Assembly (NCBI GenBank): GCA_020912385.1
Contig: CP087212.1
Span: 496,001-560,000 of the forward strand
Source: Neofusicoccum parvum
Taxonomy: Eukaryota; Ascomycota; Dothideomycetes; Botryosphaeriales; Botryosphaeriaceae
Length of the DNA stretch: 64,000 nt
Direction: 5' to 3'
Below, piece by piece: positions 1-8,733 of the stretch. The notes under the pieces were generated by a model. It made no database searches. It was not told the DNA's origin and was given only the letters and a program-made list of their open reading frames with translations. Positions within the stretch are counted from its first letter, which is position 1; each line of letters opens with the position of its first letter. A program made the position numbers and the translations under genes.

Positions 1-2148
1 TCCGCCTTCCCAAGTGCGTCTAAACTGAATACACCAATCTTCCCCTTGCACTAATCGATCATCACGCAATCAATTAAGTAGTTGATCCATGTCCATCAGG
101 GGACCATGGACGCGCAATGCCTTTGGATCCTGGTGACTCCGGCGGGGAGCGGAGGAAGACCCGCTGAAAAGGCCTCTTAGCCGCACCACAGGAGCTTGAG
201 GTCTAAGTGGCTGGAGCATGAGGGATTTACTTAATCCGGATGGCATGTCTCAGTCTGTCTCTTGCCTTCTCCGATTTAAATATGATCGACTCCCACCATC
301 TGCCGTAGACGCTCCACATCATTCCAGAATATATCGTGCTTAACTCCGCCTATCTTCACCTTACCTTCACACAAGTTCACTCTCACCCTTATCGCCTTAC
401 TTTCTGGGCTGTTTATCTAACCAGATATAGCATGGTAGCATTCCCCATCACATTTGAGACATCTGGGAATTTTCAATGGAGAACGCGACGACTACACATC
501 TAACGGGTAAAGTTGATTTTCTTGCATAAAGTCGTAACAACTCAGAATTTGGCCTGGCACCTCGAGTATATGTTTCATAAAATGCTATACGCACGAGATG
601 ATCCGGAATGCTAGATGCATTTGCGTTCTTTCCGCCATATCACGTGGCTCAAGCGTAAAGAACCCGGTCTGTCGCACACCTTCCCAGGAAACATAAGAAT
701 TACGCTCAAACAGAGAGATCTTGAATGATATATTCATACAACTTTAAGAGAAAGAAACACTACGGGGTCCTAATATCGTAGACAGTTCTCTACCTGCCGG
801 TAATCTCTTGCATTGTGCATGCATGGCTGACGTTACTTCAGTGGAGTATTTATGCATCATGGTCATTGAAAAATCAGTTGATTATTTAGTTTGCATAATA
901 CCCACAACAGTGCGTGACGAAACGGTGATTTGCTTAAGTAGCAAGCCTACTCGTGACGATCCTCTTTGTTTCCATTGTACAAACAAAGCACTACCGCACG
1001 GACTAATCCATAGAATCCATTATCATCTGCTTACATGATGGATATGCAAACCATTACGATAATATGAGGAGCGTGCACAAGAGGTTTGAGCCTTTCAAGA
1101 AACCAAAGAATGACAAAAAAAAAGGTATTGATTCTAGTAAAGCAAGTAAATTTACTATTTACATACGTTTTGGGATTTTTGCTTGCTTTGTGGGCGCTCC
1201 GAAGGCAAGTGGTTGGCAACTATGCCCCCAGAAAGCCTCGTTCATGTAGAGCAAATCACCAAGACTGTAAAGGAATGGTTTAGTCTCATTCTATCTCTTG
1301 ACATGGATTATCCATCACAAATTCTACGCCCAGCCTCAATTCCAACTAAGGAATGTTCGTTGTCGTTGTGAAAGTCTACATGCTGAATGCTGACGTCATT
1401 GTAACGGCGCGGTACGATGTACAGTGCATACATAACTTCATAAAAAATTCTCTACTCCCATGAAATGCTTCATGTAATCTTTGATTCTGTTCAAAAGAGT
1501 ACAACTCATGAATGGTTTTGTTTCACTCTCTTTCTATTTTAATCAATGCGGTTTAACGTTTATTATGAAGATGTTCCTTTCCCTCGAGCTTACCCACCCT
1601 GTTGGAATAGTTACTGTCTTCGTCTTACCGGCCTTATTGATGAGTGATTTCTTTGATCATTTTTGTATCATTTGAGACATTCTCGTCAATTACACGAATT
1701 GCTCGATCATTGCAACCTTTTTTTCTTTTGATCATTTTGGTAGCAAATCCCAGCCCTTTAAGACTGTACCAACAGATAATATTCCAAACAGAAAGTTTTT
1801 TCTTTCATATCTTCCTTCGCACAGGTTGGACAAGGATACCGTTATCCACGTGTTTTACGACTTTGCACTACTTGCGCTACAACTACCAAATTAGGTAAAG
1901 AGCCCGTATGGCCTATTGGAGTGTGGCTTCCATCAACGCCGAAGCGTTCGCAGGATTCAGCCATTTAAGCCTCGCCTCGCTTCGCCTCGCGCTTCGACTA
2001 ATGCATGCAACCACCCTGCCTAGTGTGGCCCCCACCCTCGCTCTTCCTTCCTGCGCTCCAGTGAGTCACCGTGTCAGCAACATATTATTTCGCCATCTCC
2101 CATAAAATTCGTGCAAGTCTAACCTTCAGTCCTGATCCACCTGTCACC
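1..2148. other. Gene-poor AT-leaning region
   Basis: No convincing gene is visible. Open frames here are short (under about 85 codons), overlap one another and show no recognisable motif. Base composition is clearly lower in GC than in the genes further right. I see no terminal repeats, reverse-transcriptase remnants or transposase motifs. A small CTCGC-type imperfect repeat lies near 1970-2000, just before the acetyltransferase gene, and is probably part of its promoter or leader. Confidence 0.5.
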
Positions 2149-2965
2149 ATGGCCGTCCAATACGACAACAACAATGAGCCATTCCTCCAACTTCCGGAGC
2201 CGCACTCCCACCTGCGTCTCACAGCACCTCGGGAGTCTGACGGCCCTGACGTGATCGAAGCCATGAACGATCGCAGCGTCTACATGAACCTTCTCAATCC
2301 TCCATTCCCTTACCTGGAGAAGGACTGGCACGAGTTCTACCCGATCTTGAGGGACCTTCAGCAGAAAGCCAGGGCAGAGCTCAAAGAGGTGGAGGAGTGG
2401 AGACATGATGGCGCTGTTGGAGAGAAGAAGTGGATCGGCGCGGGCTTGCCTTTCCACTCTATCAGGGAGGTTAACGCCGTGACCGGGGAAGAGAAATTCC
2501 TCGGAAAAATAAGCATCAGGAGAAGCGACTTCTTGTGGTTGACCGAGAATTCGGAGAAGAGGATGCGAATGAGAGACGAGAACAAAGCGCTGCCTAATGG
2601 AGACCCTAAAATTGAGTGGGAGTTGGGTTGTATGCTGCCCCTTTCCTTCCATTCTACTCCTCCTACCATCTCCGTTTTTGCGGATTGCTGAAATCTTGGC
2701 AGTCTGGCTGGTGCCTTCTGCACACGGCCGTGGAATCATGGCCGCGGTTCTGCGCACGCTCATGGACACGTTCTTTGTGGGGTACATGAACGTGCAGCAC
2801 TTGAACGGCGGGTTTTTTGATCACAATATTGGCAGTCGACGAGTCTTAGAGAAGTGTGGATTTGTCTTCGAAGTAGTCAAGCCGGATGTTGTTGAATTCC
2901 CGGAGAGCAAGACAGGCGTCAAGGGCAAGAAAGTCGGCCTTGGGCTGATGACTTGGACTCCCTAG
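2149..2965 (+). CDS. GNAT-family N-acetyltransferase (RimJ/RimL-like)
   Basis: Two exons, 2149-2629 and 2703-2965, give 247 aa. The intron has donor GTATGC and acceptor GGCAG, and joining them restores the motif ELGFWLVPSAHGRGIM, which no single frame contains. The HGRGIM segment (about residue 168) fits the acetyl-CoA-binding Q/RxxGxG motif A of GNAT enzymes. The later NIGSRRVLEKCGF segment (about residue 202) is the typical NxxSxxxxEKxGF motif of the Acetyltransf_3 group. The enzyme should transfer an acetyl group from acetyl-CoA to an amine; the substrate cannot be read from sequence. The start is the ATG in context CACCATGG; an open frame upstream has no support. There is no signal peptide, so a cytosolic place is likely. 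The nearest neighbour is the LINE, unrelated in function. Confidence 0.85.
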
Positions 2966-3467
2966 CTCTATTGTCCATATATAATTTACTTTCTTTCATT
3001 GCGTTAGGCGACATTGCAGTATGAAGAACTACCCTTCCAACCCCTAGAGTTTAGAAGGTAACCTAGCGAACGAGACTAAGATCAGCGCTTTAGAGAGTCA
3101 TTCACTCAACGTGAACAGAGCAGAGAATAAGAGTCATCAGGAAATGAGTTCCCGAATAGGATAATGAGATTTCAATGTACTTTTCTTAAAGGCGAATGCT
3201 CCCACCCATGTCAGATTGTCAACCACATTAGCCCGCAATCACGTGTTTTACTATTAGCCCAACGCTATTACACTAGCCTCCATACTACCCCTTTTTTTAC
3301 CTTCTTACTACAACCGAGGTTATTATAATGGCTCCCGTATTCTTCCGAATGCGTAGTATATAGTCAGCTTAGATAGCTTTAATTTACAAGAGAGCGGCGT
3401 CTTCTTTTCTCGCACCGTTCGACACAGATCAATGCAGGTGCCTCACGATCTGCAAGTAGTTTCAAGG
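2966..3467. other. Intergenic spacer between the acetyltransferase and the LINE
   Basis: AT-leaning sequence with no gene seen. It runs up to the 13-bp target-site duplication that marks the 3' side of the LINE insertion. Confidence 0.5.
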
Positions 3468-3480
3468 TTGCATAAGTATT
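3468..3480. repeat. Target-site duplication, 3' copy of LINE
   Basis: TTGCATAAGTATT occurs here and again, base for base, at 8603-8615, on either side of the LINE. A perfect 13-bp direct repeat flanking a non-LTR element is the footprint of target-primed reverse transcription and fixes the element's ends. Confidence 0.85.
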
Positions 3481-3494
3481 AGATAGATAGATAA
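3481..3494 (-). repeat. TATC-type simple-repeat tail of the LINE
   Basis: On the element's strand the last bases read as three TATC units (AGATAGATAGATAA on the plus strand), directly abutting the target-site duplication. Some LINE clades end in a short tandem repeat rather than poly(A), and this looks like such a tail. Confidence 0.6.
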
Positions 3495-3706
3495 ATTCAT
3501 TTCTTCCCGATATAGCTCCCTTACGGGTCCATGCGGGGTTGGCTATCTGTAGTTATTTTACACGAGGGGGAAAACCTTTTCGCCTGGCAAAAACCCCTCC
3601 TCTCGATCTGGGCATGATGTCTAATTCTGGTTCTGTTTTCCCTTCTTACCGGTAGCGGCTGCTGTGGCAGCCCTACATTCACCTACTAGCCCTATCCCTT
3701 CAGTCC

Positions 3707-6700
3707 TTATCCTCGTAGTTGTCCGGGTCCGAGTAGTCCTGGTGGTCCTCCTGGTTCCTCTTCCTGGCTGTCCTCCTGGATTAATTCCCTGGCCAGGCTA
3801 AACTGCTTGAGCAGCCCTAGGCGTAAGAACCAGTCTGTTGCTGCTTTGACTCCCTTTTTTGTAGAGAGAAGGGAGCGGTAGTCTGTAGTTTCCGCCTTTT
3901 GGAGCATCTGTGCCCTACCCTGTTGGAAGTGGGGGCAGAAGAGGAGGATGTGCTTTGGGGTTTGCCTATGCCAGCCGCATGGGCAGGCGGGGCTAGGGTG
4001 TCCTGGCACCTTGCGCTTAGAGAGGAAGTCCTCCAGCCCAATATGCTCAGTACGCAGTAGAGTGGCGAGTGTGCTCTGTGGCTTAGACAGTTCGCTGTGA
4101 ATTTGTCGAATCTTTGGGTTCCACTGTGTGCTCTGAGCCACTGGCTTGTGCCGCCTTTCCTGGCTAGTGTACGTTGTCCATCTCTCCTTCCACTTCTTCC
4201 TATATGCTATGCGTAGCCTTGTTCGCTCCGGGAGGGTGGGGCAGCTGCCGAGAAGGGAGGTTACCCTTGCTCTAAGTAGGGTTCTCCGAGCTGGGCCGGC
4301 TGGGCCTCTAGCGCCCAGAGTAGCCCGGGCTATCTGTTTGATGCTCTGGCAAGTTTCCTCTACCACTGCTGCTACTGGGCCATCCCTAGCCCTAATAGTC
4401 TGGGCTAGTGTTAGTTCATCCAGGTGGAGTGAGAGCGGGGGGATCCCCGTCTCATGCTCCAAGGTTTGTGTGCTGGTTGACTTGTACGCCCCTGAGATGG
4501 TACGAAGGCACTGGTTTTGAATCTTCTGCAGTGGCTGGATGGCTATTTTCCTCCACCCTGGGATCCCCTCCGGGATATGCCACACCCCGCAGCCGTAGGT
4601 AAGGACTGGCCTCACCACTGCTGTATAGATATGACGGGCTTTAGTGAATGAGGCTCCCCAGGTGGATGCTGCGAGTCTAGAGAGGGATGTGCACTGCTTG
4701 AGTGCCCTGGCCCTAGTTTCCCTAATGTGAGGTCCCCATCTCAGCTTGTTATCTACATGGACTCCCAGGATCTTGACTGTAGGTTCTGGGTGTCCCGCAA
4801 ATCCCGGGATGCGGATTCCTGCTGCCATATTGAATCTCTTTGGCCTTCTCGTGAAGTGAACGAGATGGTACTTGTCAGGCGAGAAGGTCGACCCGTGGGT
4901 AGCTGCCCAGTGTTCGCAGGTTCTATTAGCCTCCTCTAGCATCCTACAGTTTTGTTCTGTAGATCTACTAAATGTAAGGATGTTGGTATCGTCTACAAAG
5001 CCAAGGGGGAAAGTGTTGCCCCTTTGGAGTTTTGTAAGTAGGTTAGAGGCAAAGAACAGATAGAGGATCGGGGACAGTGAGGATCCCTGGGGGATGCCTG
5101 TTGTGGTGTGGATTGGTTGGCTTGTAAAGTCCCCAAAGGACAGCTGAGTGGTGCGGTCCTGTAGGAAGGAGTGAGTGAATCTTTCTATCCAGGCTGGGAG
5201 CCTTGCCATCCTCATATTGTGGAGGAGTCTCTTGTGGGATACATGGTCGTATGCCCCTGAGATGTCCAGACTGAGGACTGAGGCTACCAGCCCAGGATCT
5301 TGCGCCCAGATAGTATGAATCTGTTCCGTAAGTAGGTCAAGAGCTGCTGCTGCTGACCTGTTTCTCCTAGCTCCCATCTGTGTATCGGGGAGCAGTTTGT
5401 GGGCCTCAGTAGCCTGGGAGATCCGATCTGCCACAACCCTCTCAAGCAGCTTCCCTAGCGTATTAAGTAGGGCAATCGGTCTAAATGACTTGGCTTTAGT
5501 GTAGTCATCCCTCTGTGGTTTCCTGAGGACTACGGTAATAGAGCTTTTAAACTGCCTGGGGTGGTATGCAAGCGCTAGGCATTTCTGGAAGAGCCTGGTG
5601 AGTGGTCCACTTAGTGTCTGAGCACACTGCTTTAGGAACCTATTGATAATCTTGTCTGGGCCTGGTGCCTTATCTGGGGGAAGCTTCTTGATGGTGTGGA
5701 GGACCTGCTCTTCGGCGAGGTCTTGGGGGATCTCCACTGGTACTGGGTATATGCACCCATCCAGGTCTGAGAGGTCGGTGGCCCTAGGAGGGGGGAAGAA
5801 CTGGTTGGTAAGGATTTCTGCCTTGGCCTGATTGTCGTAGCGCAGTTGTCCATCTGCTCCCTGGAGGGGTGGGAACTGGGGTGGGGCTTGTGGTTCTTGT
5901 GCTTTTGTTCTTGCCCACTTTGAGAGCTTCCAGAGTGTAGATGGGTCTGAGGTGATCTCAGCTACTGTTCTGCGCCATGCTTTTGTTCTATCCCTTCTGA
6001 TCTGCCTCTTCTTGCTGTTAGCAGTGGTTTGGTATGCCACCCAGTCCTCCTCCCTCCCTGTGGCTGTCCACTTCCTTCTGGCTGCTCTAGCCTGGTTTAC
6101 CAGGTCCGAACACTCCTTTGTCCATTGTATAGAGGCCCAGGGTGAGGGTCTCGCTACTGGGATGGTCTCCTGGATTGTCCTTTCGATGGCCTCCTGGAGC
6201 AGTTCAGTGAAGTGATCCAGGTCTGCTTTAGTGTTAAGAGGGGCTACTTTAAGGTGTTTGAGCTTTATTTGGAGTACCTCATTGGTTCTCTTCCAGTCTG
6301 CTTTCTTCCACTGGGGCCTTGGGGGACGTGGTTCCGCGGGGGTAAGAGAAAAATCAAGTATAGTGAGGATAGGTAGGTGGTCAGAGGATGATTCAAGCTC
6401 CTGGCTGACTCTACAGCTAAGGATTCTCTCCTCTAGCCACCGTGATACAAAGACAAGGTCTAGAGTACTCTCACTACTACTATCTCTTCTAGTGATAGTG
6501 CCCCTTGGAAGGGCGAGGTTAAGATTAGCTGCGGTAGCTATCTCAATCAGGTTATCCGCTAGGGTGTGGTGTGTTAGAGAGGCTATACCTCCCCAGATAG
6601 GATGGTGGAGGTTAAAGTCCCCTAGGAGGATGTGCTCCCCTGGTTTTCTAAGAGCTTCCGGTAGAAGAGATAGGGTTTCCAGAGCTGTACTAGTGTGAGA

Positions 6701-7042
6701 GGCTGGCGGGGGATTGTAGTAGTTATGGATATGGATTGTACGTGTCTTAGTGGTAAGGGATAGTGTAATGAGGTCTGGTGAGTAGACTATTACTTGCCAG
6801 GAGTCGGGGGCAATGGCCTTGCTTATGAAGAAGCAGGTTCTTGCCGTCCCCTCCTGAGGGAAAACTGTGTGGTAGGCAGGGTGTCTTGCTGTTATCTTGA
6901 CCCTCGGGTTCCTCCACGGTTCCTGGATGGCCAGGATATGGTGGATCTTTGGGTCCACCTCCTTGAAGAACGGGAGCATCACCCTATTCTTACTCTTATG
7001 GACGTTGTACTGCACGATAGATAGAGAGCCTATATCTAACAT
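3707..7042 (-). CDS. LINE ORF2: endonuclease and reverse transcriptase
   Basis: A single open frame of 1111 aa. Residues 1 to about 220 are an APE-like endonuclease: IQEPWRNP near residue 40 carries the catalytic Glu, LLGDFNLHHPIWGG near 139 the Asp/Asn pair, and SSSDHLPI near 220 the terminal Asp-His. The reverse transcriptase covers roughly 420-760, with LSLDISGAYDHVSH (first catalytic Asp), GIPQGSSLSPILY, and FVDD near residue 680 (the catalytic Asp pair). Near 1015 CPCGWHRQTPKHILLFC gives the C-terminal CCHC motif seen in many LINE ORF2 proteins. The protein should nick target DNA and copy the element's RNA at the nick. No RNase H domain is visible, although many Tad1-type elements have one. 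The ATG lies inside the ORF1 stop region, so translation probably depends on reinitiation after ORF1. Confidence 0.92.
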   Translation of the reverse strand: MLDIGSLSIVQYNVHKSKNRVMLPFFKEVDPKIHHILAIQEPWRNPRVKITARHPAYHTVFPQEGTARTCFFISKAIAPDSWQVIVYSPDLITLSLTTKTRTIHIHNYYNPPPASHTSTALETLSLLPEALRKPGEHILLGDFNLHHPIWGGIASLTHHTLADNLIEIATAANLNLALPRGTITRRDSSSESTLDLVFVSRWLEERILSCRVSQELESSSDHLPILTILDFSLTPAEPRPPRPQWKKADWKRTNEVLQIKLKHLKVAPLNTKADLDHFTELLQEAIERTIQETIPVARPSPWASIQWTKECSDLVNQARAARRKWTATGREEDWVAYQTTANSKKRQIRRDRTKAWRRTVAEITSDPSTLWKLSKWARTKAQEPQAPPQFPPLQGADGQLRYDNQAKAEILTNQFFPPPRATDLSDLDGCIYPVPVEIPQDLAEEQVLHTIKKLPPDKAPGPDKIINRFLKQCAQTLSGPLTRLFQKCLALAYHPRQFKSSITVVLRKPQRDDYTKAKSFRPIALLNTLGKLLERVVADRISQATEAHKLLPDTQMGARRNRSAAAALDLLTEQIHTIWAQDPGLVASVLSLDISGAYDHVSHKRLLHNMRMARLPAWIERFTHSFLQDRTTQLSFGDFTSQPIHTTTGIPQGSSLSPILYLFFASNLLTKLQRGNTFPLGFVDDTNILTFSRSTEQNCRMLEEANRTCEHWAATHGSTFSPDKYHLVHFTRRPKRFNMAAGIRIPGFAGHPEPTVKILGVHVDNKLRWGPHIRETRARALKQCTSLSRLAASTWGASFTKARHIYTAVVRPVLTYGCGVWHIPEGIPGWRKIAIQPLQKIQNQCLRTISGAYKSTSTQTLEHETGIPPLSLHLDELTLAQTIRARDGPVAAVVEETCQSIKQIARATLGARGPAGPARRTLLRARVTSLLGSCPTLPERTRLRIAYRKKWKERWTTYTSQERRHKPVAQSTQWNPKIRQIHSELSKPQSTLATLLRTEHIGLEDFLSKRKVPGHPSPACPCGWHRQTPKHILLFCPHFQQGRAQMLQKAETTDYRSLLSTKKGVKAATDWFLRLGLLKQFSLARELIQEDSQEEEPGGPPGLLGPGQLRG

Positions 7043-8595
7043 TGACTTCCTTCCATCTCTGAGTCAGGCTGCGGGGGGGTTGGTGGTGTAGGCTGCGAGG
7101 AGGAGGGGGTTCCCGTAGGCTCCTCCCCCGAGGCATGCTGGGAGCTGTTGAGTCCAGTAAACCGCATTTGGTTGGGAGGCGGGGGGCGGCTTAGGTCCCT
7201 TGGCCTACCTGGCCCTCTCTTGGCCGGCTCCTCCTCTCTAGGCCTCTTCCTTGGCCCGACCGTCAACCAGTTGGTTTGGGGCTGTGTCTTGGCCACAGGG
7301 GATCCTGCCCTATACCTCTCTGGAGTTGCCAGGCGGGCCTGGGTGGCCTTTGCCTGGCATGCTCTGCGTGCTGGGCAGGCGTTGCTCCAGGCCGTGTGCT
7401 TTTGTGAGCAGTTTGCACACTGCATTTTTTCCTTAGGGCACTCCTGGGTGTTATGTGCCTCTGCACACTGGCCACACTTGGTCTCCCTTCTACAGTGGGT
7501 GGAGATGTGACCATAGTCCTGGCACTTAAAGCACTGGGTCACTGTAAAGGCTGTACTATAGTATTCTACTGTGTGGAGAGCATAGTTACTAATAAGTCCT
7601 TTAGTAATAATCTGGTTGGCTGCCTCGGGGTCTGTGGTGCTAAGGATAATGGCCGAGTGAGTTTTCCCCTCTGGGAGCTTCCTTTTTAGCCAGGCTAGCT
7701 TGCTGATACGAAGACTAGGGTGTAGGGTAAGGTTCTGATCCTGAAGGGTTTGGGCGGCCTGGGGATCCTTGATGTCAATTCCTTCGAGGGGGACGTTGTG
7801 GACTAGCACTGAGTAGAGCTGCTGGTTGGGACGGACTTCCCTGCCCAGTCCTGTAGTCCATTCCTGGTCCTGGAGGAGGGCTGCTCTGGTCTGAGCATCA
7901 GGCACAAAGAGCTTGACGTCCCCACTAGGGAGCTTCTTGGCAGCTAGCACCTTTTTGCATGCTAGGCTTTTCCCTGCCTGAATCTTCTTAATAATGGCCT
8001 CGTTAGAGAGGTTTGTGACCTCCTGTCTGTTGGTCTTGTCTGGGAAGTGTAGGGTAAGCTCAGTGGTGGCCGGGGGGGTAGGGGGCTTTAGGGCTGCTCG
8101 GGCTGCAATGTTGGCCCAGCTAGGCACTGCGGGCGTAGGAGTACTCTGGAGTCGGCTGACTGCCTTCTGGACTTGTTGCACTTCCTTAAGGATATCCTTA
8201 AGGCCGGGCTCCTTGGTGGTTGCCTCCTGGCATATAGAGATATGATCCTGGAAGATTGTCTTGGCAATGTCGAGAAAATTTTTTACCTGGCTGGAGAGGA
8301 CTGAAGGGAGGCCAGCGGGTGCTTGTAGGGCTTGGAGGAGGGTGTCTGCTGTCTTTGATGCTCTTTTAACGTATTCTACGCCATACTGGATGCCCTGCGG
8401 TTTATTGGGGGTGCGCTGTGGTTGGGTAGAGGCGGTTGCTAGAGGGGGCTGTTCGCCCCTTCCTGCGGCCTCTACATCAACCACAACGCGGCTGTAGCTG
8501 CTCTGAGTGGTATTTTGAGTCTCGCTGGGCCTAGGAGAGTCCCTAGGGCCCTCTCCCGGCGCCGTAGCTTGGGATCGATTTTTTGGCGTGGTCAT
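7036..8595 (-). CDS. LINE ORF1: gag-like RNA-binding protein
   Basis: 519 aa from the ATG at 8595, the first one inside the element; an in-frame ATG at 8640 lies outside the target-site duplication and so belongs to host DNA. The N-terminal third is low in complexity and Ala/Thr/Gln rich. Around residues 355-415 there is a run of CCHC-type zinc knuckles, including CFKCQDYGHISTHC, CGQCAEAHNTQEC and CANCSQKHTAWSNAC. The C-terminal tail is Pro/Arg rich with a likely nuclear signal (KRPREEEPAKRGPGR). Such proteins bind the element's RNA and form the ribonucleoprotein particle. The stop codon overlaps the ORF2 start within ATGTTAG. Confidence 0.88.
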   Translation of the reverse strand: MTTPKNRSQATAPGEGPRDSPRPSETQNTTQSSYSRVVVDVEAAGRGEQPPLATASTQPQRTPNKPQGIQYGVEYVKRASKTADTLLQALQAPAGLPSVLSSQVKNFLDIAKTIFQDHISICQEATTKEPGLKDILKEVQQVQKAVSRLQSTPTPAVPSWANIAARAALKPPTPPATTELTLHFPDKTNRQEVTNLSNEAIIKKIQAGKSLACKKVLAAKKLPSGDVKLFVPDAQTRAALLQDQEWTTGLGREVRPNQQLYSVLVHNVPLEGIDIKDPQAAQTLQDQNLTLHPSLRISKLAWLKRKLPEGKTHSAIILSTTDPEAANQIITKGLISNYALHTVEYYSTAFTVTQCFKCQDYGHISTHCRRETKCGQCAEAHNTQECPKEKMQCANCSQKHTAWSNACPARRACQAKATQARLATPERYRAGSPVAKTQPQTNWLTVGPRKRPREEEPAKRGPGRPRDLSRPPPPNQMRFTGLNSSQHASGEEPTGTPSSSQPTPPTPPQPDSEMEGSQC

Positions 8596-8602
8596 GTTTT
8601 TT

Positions 8603-8615
8603 TTGCATAAGTATT
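8603..8615. repeat. Target-site duplication, 5' copy of LINE
   Basis: Second copy of TTGCATAAGTATT, identical to 3468-3480. It ends about 118 bp before the ATG of the AAA ATPase gene, so the LINE was inserted into that gene's promoter or leader. Confidence 0.85.
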
Positions 8616-8733
8616 GCAATGCGACATGACAGGCTATCATCTAAACCTTCGGTACAATCATTTCTTAATAAGCTTTTCAATTTCATCTAGGAGGCGGTGG
8701 CCGAGGATAACAATGTAGTGTGTGTACTAAACA

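Larger units (their letters stand above)
3481..8602 (-). mobile_element. Intact Tad1-like non-LTR retrotransposon (LINE), about 5.1 kb
   Basis: The minus-strand element is bounded by a perfect 13-bp target-site duplication. In its own 5'-to-3' order it has a leader of only about 7 nt, ORF1 (8595-7036), ORF2 (7042-3707) overlapping by 7 nt, a 3' UTR of about 225 nt, and a tail of three TATC-type units instead of poly(A). Both ORFs are fully open, with no C-to-T-type stop codons of the kind RIP leaves, so the copy looks young. The ORF1 CCHC knuckles, APE-type endonuclease and R2/Tad1-like RT followed by a C-terminal CCHC motif fit the fungal Tad1 clade. I found no RNase H domain. Clade assignment is inference from motif order. 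Confidence 0.9.

Noticed and set aside
1..2148. Decayed transposon in the AT-leaning left end
   Set aside because: No terminal repeats, transposase or RT motifs could be found; AT content alone is not evidence.
8596..8640. Longer LINE ORF1 starting at an ATG at 8640
   Set aside because: That ATG lies beyond the target-site duplication, in host DNA, and so is not part of the element.
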